DNA from: a bacterium
GTDB taxonomy: Bacteria; Planctomycetota; Phycisphaerae; Phycisphaerales; SM1A02
Direction: 5' to 3'
Length of the DNA stretch: 39,064 nt
Assembly: GCA_029977865.1 (NCBI GenBank)
Contig: JAPOKA010000027.1
Span: 1-39,064, forward strand
This document shows, piece by piece, positions 33,515-39,064 of this stretch; within the stretch, counting starts at the first letter, position 1; the number at the start of each line of letters is the position of its first letter. The notes beneath the pieces were generated by a model. The model made no database searches. It had not been told where the DNA came from and saw nothing but the letters and a program-made list of their open reading frames with translations. The position numbers were made by a program, and so were the translations under genes.

Positions 33515-35962
33515 TCAACGGCGGTGGGCTTCGGTCTCGATCGCCTCGATGTCGAGCGAGAGCGTGGCGTAGCCGTCGAGTTCGAAGTGCTCGAGCAGCA
33601 GTTCGACCTCGGTGGGGGCGTCGAAGGCGAGTTCGGCGACGTCCTCGGTCGGTCCGTGGCGATCCCAGCGCTCCACCAGCACCGATCCGTTCGCGAGCAG
33701 CCGCACCCCGTCGTCGGAGCGGACCTTGATTTGGAAGCGTCCGGCCGGAAACGCCAGGGTGGTTCGCGCCTCGATGCCGAAGCGGTCGGGCCCGATTTCC
33801 GCGTCGCCGACGATCTCCGCCAGCGCTGCCAGATCGCGAGGACCGCCCATCGCGAAGGGAAAGTCGATCTCGGTCACCTCGCCCAACCGGCCCCCGGCGG
33901 CGAGGAACTCCTCCTCCGGGACCGCCATCGCGGCGCGCCAACCGCTTGGATCCGCGAGCGGATCCACTCGGCTCGGGGCGATCCGAAGCGACCACACCGC
34001 CGGGGCGATCAGCCCGAAGGCGACTTCCTTGCCGCGGCCGCGGGGCTTGCCTTCGTCGTGGAGCACCTCGATGCGATAAGGGCAAACCATGCCCGGGCGT
34101 TCGCAGAAGACCTCGGCCCATCGGTCCGCGGCGGAGAAGCGGGTTCGCAAGGAGCCGCCGCCGAAGACGGTGACGCCCTTGATCGCAGGCTCGCGGCCGT
34201 TCGCCGGGCCAAGCAGTCGCCAGCGATCGGTGGCGAGAGCGTCATCGGCGACGACGAGCAGCACGCGATCCCAGGCGAAGGGGCCCCACTCGGTCATCAC
34301 GATCCGCTCGCGTCCGGCCAAGCCGGGCCGACCCGGCCGCGCGGCGACTTCGGTGCAGGGATCGAACGCCTCTGCCACCGCGGCGAGCAGTTCACCCATG
34401 CGGTCGCCGAGCGGATCGCCGGGCTCGAGTTCGTTGCGATCGGCCTCCGCGGCCGGCGGCCGTCCGGTGCCGACGCCGGGAATCGAGCGCAGAGGCGCCA
34501 GCACATCACGGCTGGCTGGAATCTCGCCCTCGAGGCGAAGGCTCGCTCGGCTGGTCTCGTCGAAGGCATCGCGACGGGCAGGCGCAGCGCCCTCGGCGGC
34601 TTCGCCGATCACGCAATCACCGAAGATCGCGGTGTCTGAAGCGTCGATCAGTTCGATGTCGAGTTCGTTGCCGGAGAAGGCGTTGCCGGCGATCAGGTTG
34701 TCGCGGCATGCGACGCCGCTGGCCTTCGCCCAGGGGGTCTCCGCGAGGTGGGCGTCCTCGTCCCACCAGAGCCGCACCGCCACGGGATTCTCCTCGAAGC
34801 GATTGCCGACCACCCGATTGCCGCGGCCATGCTCGATGTTCACCCCGCCGCGCTCGCCGCCGTAGCCAGCGCTGCCGTTGCCGCGGAAGAGGTTCTCGCG
34901 GATCTCGGTGTTGGCCGAGTAGCCGCCCCAGATCCCGCAGATGCCGCAGCCGACCAGGAGGTTTCGCGCGAGCAGGTTGCCGCTCGAAAAGGTCATCTCG
35001 ATGCCGTGGGCGACCGCGAAGGAGAAGTCGTTGGCGACGATCAGGTTGCCGTTGCAGCCGCGGTTGCGGTGCCAGCCCTCGGCAGCGCCCTCCGGAGGCG
35101 GCGCTTCGCCGAGCGCCTCGCGGCCCGCGAAGCCGAAGAAGCCGTCGCCGCAATGGGTCGCGGAGTTGAGGGCGATGAGATTCTCCGAGCACTGCTCAAA
35201 GAGCAGGATGCCGGCGGAATCCTGTCCGCGGTTGTAGACCCCGTGGGAGTAGCCGCGGACACAGAAGTCGAAGGCGTTCCGCGCGATGGTGTTGCGGCTC
35301 GATCGCCAGAGCGCGATGCCCCAGCCGGAGAGGAAGGAACAGTCGTTGTCGAGGACCTTCGCGTTCTCGACCCGCTCGAGCAGGATGCCGTTCTGGGTGC
35401 GGCGGGCCTTCACCTGGCGAATCACCACGTTGTCGGAGTCGCGCACCAGCAGCCCCGCGCCGTAGTTGCGAGCCCATTCGCCGTCGTCGTTGGAGTGCGG
35501 CCAGAGCCAGTCGCCGCCGTCCTCGGCGGCGGCGGTCGAGCCGAGCCGCATCGCGAAGTTGTCGGAGAGGTCGAGCCGCTCGACGCGGGCGCCGTCGGCG
35601 CGGTCGAGCAGGACCCCGACCTTGAATCCCGCGACCGAGCCGTTGACGAGGGTCACGTTCTTCGCCGCGACCACGATGCCGATGCCGGTGAGGGTGTCGG
35701 CCGCCGCGGTGGCGGGAGCACCCCGCAGCGTGCCCGCGATCTCGACGGTGACGCCGTCGGTGACGATCCGGACCACGCCGTCGCCGTTGGCATCCGCCAC
35801 CGGTCGATCGACGAGCCGCAGCCGGCAGCTCTGCGTCACCAGCACGTCGTCGCGATCGACGAGCAGTTCCACGGTGGGGGATTGCGCCGCGGCGATGCCG
35901 GAGACCACGAGGCTGAGCAATGCGGTGCGAGTCAGCCATGCGACGGGTGGATGCGCCTGCAT
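33515..35962 (-). CDS. secreted right-handed beta-helix protein with C-terminal PA14-like domain
   Basis: An 815-residue protein with a signal peptide (cleavage near GIAAAQS). Residues about 90-450 contain repeated short units of the parallel beta-helix (NosD-like) type, such as NVVIRQVKARRTQNGILLER, NTIARNAFDFC, NLIVANDFSF, NLLARNLLVGC and NRVVGNRFEEN. Such folds usually bind or cut polysaccharides. A middle region (about 480-700) is unassigned. The last 70 residues resemble PA14: KVRSDDGVRLLANGSVLVER, then a beta-strand pattern ending with DGYATLSLDIE. The ATG is 4 bp after the frr stop, so it seems to be in the same operon. Enzyme activity is not evident. Confidence 0.85.
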   Translation of the reverse strand: MQAHPPVAWLTRTALLSLVVSGIAAAQSPTVELLVDRDDVLVTQSCRLRLVDRPVADANGDGVVRIVTDGVTVEIAGTLRGAPATAAADTLTGIGIVVAAKNVTLVNGSVAGFKVGVLLDRADGARVERLDLSDNFAMRLGSTAAAEDGGDWLWPHSNDDGEWARNYGAGLLVRDSDNVVIRQVKARRTQNGILLERVENAKVLDNDCSFLSGWGIALWRSSRNTIARNAFDFCVRGYSHGVYNRGQDSAGILLFEQCSENLIALNSATHCGDGFFGFAGREALGEAPPPEGAAEGWHRNRGCNGNLIVANDFSFAVAHGIEMTFSSGNLLARNLLVGCGICGIWGGYSANTEIRENLFRGNGSAGYGGERGGVNIEHGRGNRVVGNRFEENPVAVRLWWDEDAHLAETPWAKASGVACRDNLIAGNAFSGNELDIELIDASDTAIFGDCVIGEAAEGAAPARRDAFDETSRASLRLEGEIPASRDVLAPLRSIPGVGTGRPPAAEADRNELEPGDPLGDRMGELLAAVAEAFDPCTEVAARPGRPGLAGRERIVMTEWGPFAWDRVLLVVADDALATDRWRLLGPANGREPAIKGVTVFGGGSLRTRFSAADRWAEVFCERPGMVCPYRIEVLHDEGKPRGRGKEVAFGLIAPAVWSLRIAPSRVDPLADPSGWRAAMAVPEEEFLAAGGRLGEVTEIDFPFAMGGPRDLAALAEIVGDAEIGPDRFGIEARTTLAFPAGRFQIKVRSDDGVRLLANGSVLVERWDRHGPTEDVAELAFDAPTEVELLLEHFELDGYATLSLDIEAIETEAHRR

Positions 35963-35966
35963 CGAG

Positions 35967-36545
35967 TCAGACCTCTTCGATCTCGGCGACCTTCTTGGTG
36001 GACATCTCGTCGACGCGTTCGGTCGAGGTCTTGGTCAGCTCGTCGATCCGGGTCTTGGCTCGCTTGGCGTCGTCCTCGGAGACGCCGGCACTCTTGTCCG
36101 CGGCGAGGCGATCGATGTGCTTGTTGGCGTCGCGGCGCTCGTTGCGGATGGCGACCTTGGCTTCCTCGGCGAGCTTGCGAACCTGGGTGGCCAGCTGCCT
36201 CCGCCGCTCGGCGGAAGGGGCGGGCACGTTGATGCGGATCGCGTTGCCCTCGACCTGCGGGTTGAGGCCGAGGCCGGCCTTCTCGATCGCCTTGACGATC
36301 TCGTGCTTGGAGCCGGGATCGAAGGGCTTCACCATCAACTGGGTCGCCTCCGCCACGCTGATCGCCGCAAGTTCGCGGAGGTCGGTCGAACTGCCGTAGT
36401 AGTCGACCTTGACGTACTCGAGCAGGGCGGTCGAGGCGCGGCCGGTCCGCAGGCCGCGGAGTTCGCGGTGGAGGTAGTCGGTCGACTTCTCCATGCGGTC
36501 GAGGCACTCAAGCTCGACGGAGTCGAGGTCCTGCAGTTGATCCAT
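35967..36545 (-). CDS. frr: ribosome recycling factor
   Basis: RRF of 192 residues (E. coli 185). The helical bundle signature is HRELRGLRTGRASTALLEYV and VDYYGSSTDLRELAAISV; the C-terminal part has NAIRINVPAPSAERRRQL and the long helix with AKVAIRNERRDANK. It splits post-termination ribosomes together with EF-G. The ATG at 36545 has GAGGAG seven bases upstream. It is 59 bp after pyrH, the common bacterial pairing, and 4 bp before the beta-helix gene. Confidence 0.97.
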   Translation of the reverse strand: MDQLQDLDSVELECLDRMEKSTDYLHRELRGLRTGRASTALLEYVKVDYYGSSTDLRELAAISVAEATQLMVKPFDPGSKHEIVKAIEKAGLGLNPQVEGNAIRINVPAPSAERRRQLATQVRKLAEEAKVAIRNERRDANKHIDRLAADKSAGVSEDDAKRAKTRIDELTKTSTERVDEMSTKKVAEIEEV

Positions 36546-36604
36546 GGTCGAACTCCTCGATCTCGGTGGAGGGGACCCCTCGGCGGCCCGGCCTCGCGGG
36601 GAAT

Positions 36605-37351
36605 TCAGGAGCGTACCGCCACCGCCGCCGGCGTGCGGGAGTGGACGAGGGTTCCGATCGATTCCCCCGAGACCGCCCGTCGGATATTGCCTGGGGTGCG
36701 GAAATCGAAGACGCGGATGGGCAGATCGTGCTCCATGCACATGGTCATGGCGGTGAGGTCCATGACTCCGAGCTGACGTTCGATCGCCTCGGAGAAGGTC
36801 AACTGTTCGTAGCGGGTGGCAGTGGGATCCTTGCGCGGATCGGCGGTGTAGATCCCGTCGACCTTGGTGGCCTTGAGCAGGACGTCGACGCCGAGTTCGA
36901 TCGCCCGCAGGCTCGCACAGGTGTCGGTGGTGAAGAAGGGGTTGCCGGTGCCGGCCACGAGAATCACCACCCGGCCCTTCTCGAGGTGCCGCAGGGCACG
37001 GGCGCGGATGAAGGGCTCCGCCACCGCGGTCAGTGCGATCGCGGACATCACCCGGCTCTCGATGCCCTCGGCGCGAAGGGCCTCCTTCAAGGCCATGCCG
37101 TTGATGACCGTGCCGAGCATGCCCATGTAGTCGGCGGTCGACTGGTCGATGGTGCCGGCCTTGGCCATCGCGGCGCCGCGGATGATGTTGCCGCCTCCGC
37201 AGACCACCGCGATGCGGGCGCCGGTGGCGGCGGCCTCGGAGATCTCGCGGGCCATCACCTGCAGTTCGACCGGATCGATGCCGAGTTCGCCGGGCCGGCC
37301 GAAACTCTCGCCGCTCACCTTCAGGATCACGCGACGGACTGAGGCGGCCAT
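36605..37351 (-). CDS. pyrH: UMP kinase
   Basis: UMP kinase of 248 residues in the amino-acid-kinase fold. Motifs in order are VILKVSGESFG, AVVCGGGNIIRG, the UMP-binding MGMLGTVINGMALKEAL, VAGTGNPFFTTDT and LLKATKVDGIYTADPRKDP. It makes UDP from UMP and ATP, is hexameric and is activated by GTP in other bacteria. The ATG at 37351 has GGAG 7 bases upstream. It heads the minus-strand group pyrH-frr. Confidence 0.97.
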   Translation of the reverse strand: MAASVRRVILKVSGESFGRPGELGIDPVELQVMAREISEAAATGARIAVVCGGGNIIRGAAMAKAGTIDQSTADYMGMLGTVINGMALKEALRAEGIESRVMSAIALTAVAEPFIRARALRHLEKGRVVILVAGTGNPFFTTDTCASLRAIELGVDVLLKATKVDGIYTADPRKDPTATRYEQLTFSEAIERQLGVMDLTAMTMCMEHDLPIRVFDFRTPGNIRRAVSGESIGTLVHSRTPAAVAVRS

Positions 37352-37394
37352 GCAGGGCTCCGTGGGAAGGGTCGAAGGCGGCGAAGTGCGTGCG

Positions 37395-37423
37395 ATTGGA
37401 CCCCCCTGAGGGAGCGCGGTCAA
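37395..37423 (-). promoter_or_regulatory. possible pyrH promoter
   Basis: On the minus strand TTGACC (37423-37418), 17 bases and TCCAAT (37400-37395), about 45 bases before the pyrH ATG. The -35 box is strong and the -10 box weak. The rest of the 37352-37593 gap shows no gene; it is the divergent control region for pyrH and the VWA gene. Confidence 0.4.
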
Positions 37424-37593
37424 GTGTGGACGAGCGGACCTCCGTCGCTGGACTGGCCGGTCGCCGGGATCGGTTGCTTCGGCGATGATCTCCGAACCGG
37501 CCTCCATGCCGCCGCGTCCGAGGCGAAGGACCGTCCCGAGCCGACGTGGCCGAGTTCGAAGCAGGTCGCCGGTCCGCCACGCCTCCGCTTGCG

Positions 37594-38565
37594 ATGAGTC
37601 CCGAGACCTCCGCCAGTTCGATCCGCCTGCGGCTGCTGCACGCGTTGCGACGGCTGTCTGCGGCGGCGCCCTCGCTGCGGGAAGCGCGGCGACGCCGCAC
37701 CCGCCGCCGAAGAGTGGTTCTTGTTTCTCTCGCGGTCGCGGTCTCGCTCGCGGTCAACCTCGCCCTCATCCTCTCCCTCCGCGGGCTCTGGCTCGAGGAG
37801 GGTGACGGTGCAGAGCCCGGAACGGCACGCGAAGTCGCCTTCGTGCCGGAGATTCCCGAAGCGGTGCTGGAGGTGCCGCCCACCACGGTGGTCGTGCCCA
37901 CCGCGAAGCTGCCTTCGCCGGGGCCGATCAGTGATGATCCGCTGCCCGCGGCGAGCGAAGTCTCGGAGGTTCCCCTCGAGGTCGCCGCCGAATCGCTCGG
38001 GCCGGCGCTCGCGGGTCCCTCGCTCGATTCCGCCGGCACCGGCGGGACCACGTTCTTCGGCGTCACCGCGCGAGGTCGGCGAATCGGCTACGTCGTCGAT
38101 GTCTCCGCAAGCATGGAGAGCGGGGGACGCATCTGGCTCGCCCTCGGTGAACTCAAGCGCTCGCTCGCCGGGTTGCCCGACTTCGCGTGGTTCTACGTGA
38201 CGCTCTTCTCGAACGAATTGCTGGTGCCGCCCTTCCAACGCTCGTGGCAGCGGGCGGTGCCGACGGAACTCACCCGCATGGATCGCTGGATCGACTCGGT
38301 TTCGACGCGGGGCGGCACTCGGCCGGGCCCGGCGTTCGAGCGGCTCTTCTCCCTCGATCCCAAGCCCGACGCGATCTTCTTCCTGACCGACGGGGAGGTG
38401 CCCGCGGACACCCCGGCGCTGGTGCGACGGCTCAACGATCGCATTCGCCCGACCGTCATCAACACCGTCGCCTTCGGCAGCGAGGCGGGACGAGCGGCGC
38501 TGGAAGAGATGGCACGAGACTCCGACGGAGTGTTCCGCTTCGTGCCCACCGGAGGTAGGCCATGA
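37594..38565 (+). CDS. membrane-anchored von Willebrand factor A domain protein
   Basis: A 323-residue protein from the ATG at 37594 (an in-frame GTG at 37546 would add 16 residues). A basic N-terminal cytoplasmic segment is followed by one transmembrane helix near residues 40-60 (VVLVSLAVAVSLAVNLALIL), a Pro/Glu/Val-rich linker and a VWA domain (about 155-320). The metal-ion-dependent adhesion site is visible as DVSASM (D-x-S-x-S), the Thr in RGGTRPGPAF and the Asp in FFLTDGEVP. Such domains bind protein ligands through Mg2+; the partner is unknown. The stop overlaps the start of the next gene (ATGA). Confidence 0.88.
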   Translation: MSPETSASSIRLRLLHALRRLSAAAPSLREARRRRTRRRRVVLVSLAVAVSLAVNLALILSLRGLWLEEGDGAEPGTAREVAFVPEIPEAVLEVPPTTVVVPTAKLPSPGPISDDPLPAASEVSEVPLEVAAESLGPALAGPSLDSAGTGGTTFFGVTARGRRIGYVVDVSASMESGGRIWLALGELKRSLAGLPDFAWFYVTLFSNELLVPPFQRSWQRAVPTELTRMDRWIDSVSTRGGTRPGPAFERLFSLDPKPDAIFFLTDGEVPADTPALVRRLNDRIRPTVINTVAFGSEAGRAALEEMARDSDGVFRFVPTGGRP

Positions 38566-39064
38566 TCGCGGCCGTGTCGGCATTGCTTGCCGCAACATGG
38601 CTTGCCGCGGATCCGCCCCGTGTCGAGTTCGCGGGCGGCGACCGCACCGAAGAGGTCGAGGTCGTCGAGTGGGACCGTGATGGCGCCACCTTCGGCGTCG
38701 TCGGCAACACCGGCGAACCGCGGCGCCGCCGCTGGGACGAACTTCGCTTTGCCGAGGGCTTTCCGGCGGAACTGGCCGCGAACGCAGAGACCGGCGTGCG
38801 GCTGTGGCGAGCGCGGACGCGGCTCGATCGCGGTGATCGCCGTCTCGCGCAGCCCGAGTTCGAGTTGTTCGCGGAGTCCTTCCGCGGCGAGGGCTCGATT
38901 CGCGAGCGGCTTGCGGTGGAAGGAGCACTCCGCTGTCGCGGCGAAGCGGGCGATCTTGCGGGTGCGATCGAGATGGCCTTGCGAGCGCTGGCGCTCGATC
39001 GCGCCGGAACGCTGCTTCCGGCGGACTCGCTGCGGCCGGCCTCGCGGCCGGAGCCGCTGGGCTG
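38562..39064 (+). CDS. secreted protein of unknown function, C-terminus cut by window edge
   Basis: From the ATG at 38562, which overlaps the VWA stop, 167 codons stay open to the window end. The protein starts with a short signal peptide (MIAAVSALLAATWLAADPP). It continues as a charged domain with VEVVEWDRDGATFGVVG and later an Ala/Leu/Arg-rich helical stretch (GDLAGAIEMALRALALDR) that could be the start of a TPR-like repeat. I do not recognise the family. The overlap suggests co-expression with the VWA protein, perhaps as parts of one envelope complex; this is inference. Confidence 0.7.
   Translation, partial: MIAAVSALLAATWLAADPPRVEFAGGDRTEEVEVVEWDRDGATFGVVGNTGEPRRRRWDELRFAEGFPAELAANAETGVRLWRARTRLDRGDRRLAQPEFELFAESFRGEGSIRERLAVEGALRCRGEAGDLAGAIEMALRALALDRAGTLLPADSLRPASRPEPLG

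Noticed and set aside
34748-36232. 494-codon plus-strand open frame opposite the beta-helix gene
   Set aside because: Shadow frame; composition is biased and the opposite strand carries a signal peptide and repeats.

Overview
This is a GC-rich (roughly two-thirds G+C), gene-dense chromosomal window with almost nothing that looks mobile. It best fits a member of the Planctomycetota, probably class Phycisphaerae. That is an inference from the RpoA and SecY style, a PEP-CTERM-like secreted protein ending in a hydrophobic helix plus an Arg cluster, secreted beta-helix/PA14 and von Willebrand proteins beside housekeeping genes, and Ala/Gly-rich tails on ribosomal proteins. No rRNA, tRNA, CRISPR array or insertion sequence was seen.

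Layout. (1) 1-1986, minus strand: a partial family 2 glycosyltransferase and a secreted protein of unknown function. (2) 2043-17497, plus strand: one long S10-spc-alpha ribosomal super-operon, from a near-consensus promoter and structured leader to a clear intrinsic terminator. Order: rpsJ, rplC, rplD, rplW, rplB, rpsS, rplV, rpsC, rplP, rpmC, rpsQ, rplN, rplX, rplE, rpsN, rpsH, rplF, rplR, rpsE, rplO, secY, map, infA, rpmJ, rpsM, rpsK, rpoA, rplQ. The genes rpmD (L30), adk and rpsD (S4), often found in this cluster, are absent from it. (3) 17.6-21.7 kb, plus strand: two glycosyltransferases (GT2 and GT26/WecG-TagA), pheS without pheT, and a lower-GC PEP-CTERM-like gene with its own terminator. 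(4) 21.8-29.6 kb, minus strand: a compact arginine operon, argR-argC-argB-argF-argG-argH(A)-argJ, in which argH is fused to an N-acetylglutamate-synthase-like acetyltransferase domain. (5) 29.6-37.4 kb, minus strand: pyrH-frr-(beta-helix/PA14 gene)-nrdR-thrS-infC. (6) 37.6 kb to the end, plus strand: a membrane-anchored VWA protein and a partial secreted protein.

How the genes work together. The first operon supplies most large- and small-subunit proteins, IF1, methionine aminopeptidase, the SecY channel and the RNA polymerase alpha subunit. The pyrH-to-infC group adds UMP kinase, ribosome recycling factor, the ribonucleotide reductase repressor, threonyl-tRNA synthetase and IF3. The arginine operon encodes every step from glutamate to arginine except the aminotransferase ArgD, together with its repressor.

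The most notable observations: both zinc-ribbon ribosomal proteins encoded here (short S14 and L36) have lost three of four zinc ligands; ArgH carries a fused ArgA-like domain; argR has a near-consensus promoter so close to its ATG that the mRNA should be nearly leaderless; infC appears to start at an in-frame AUA with an ideally placed Shine-Dalgarno sequence; the 3' end of argJ has a diverged tandem copy just downstream; L17 has an internal insertion and S5 an RGG-like tail; and a secreted beta-helix gene sits inside an essential operon. I found no clearly new defence or mobile system.
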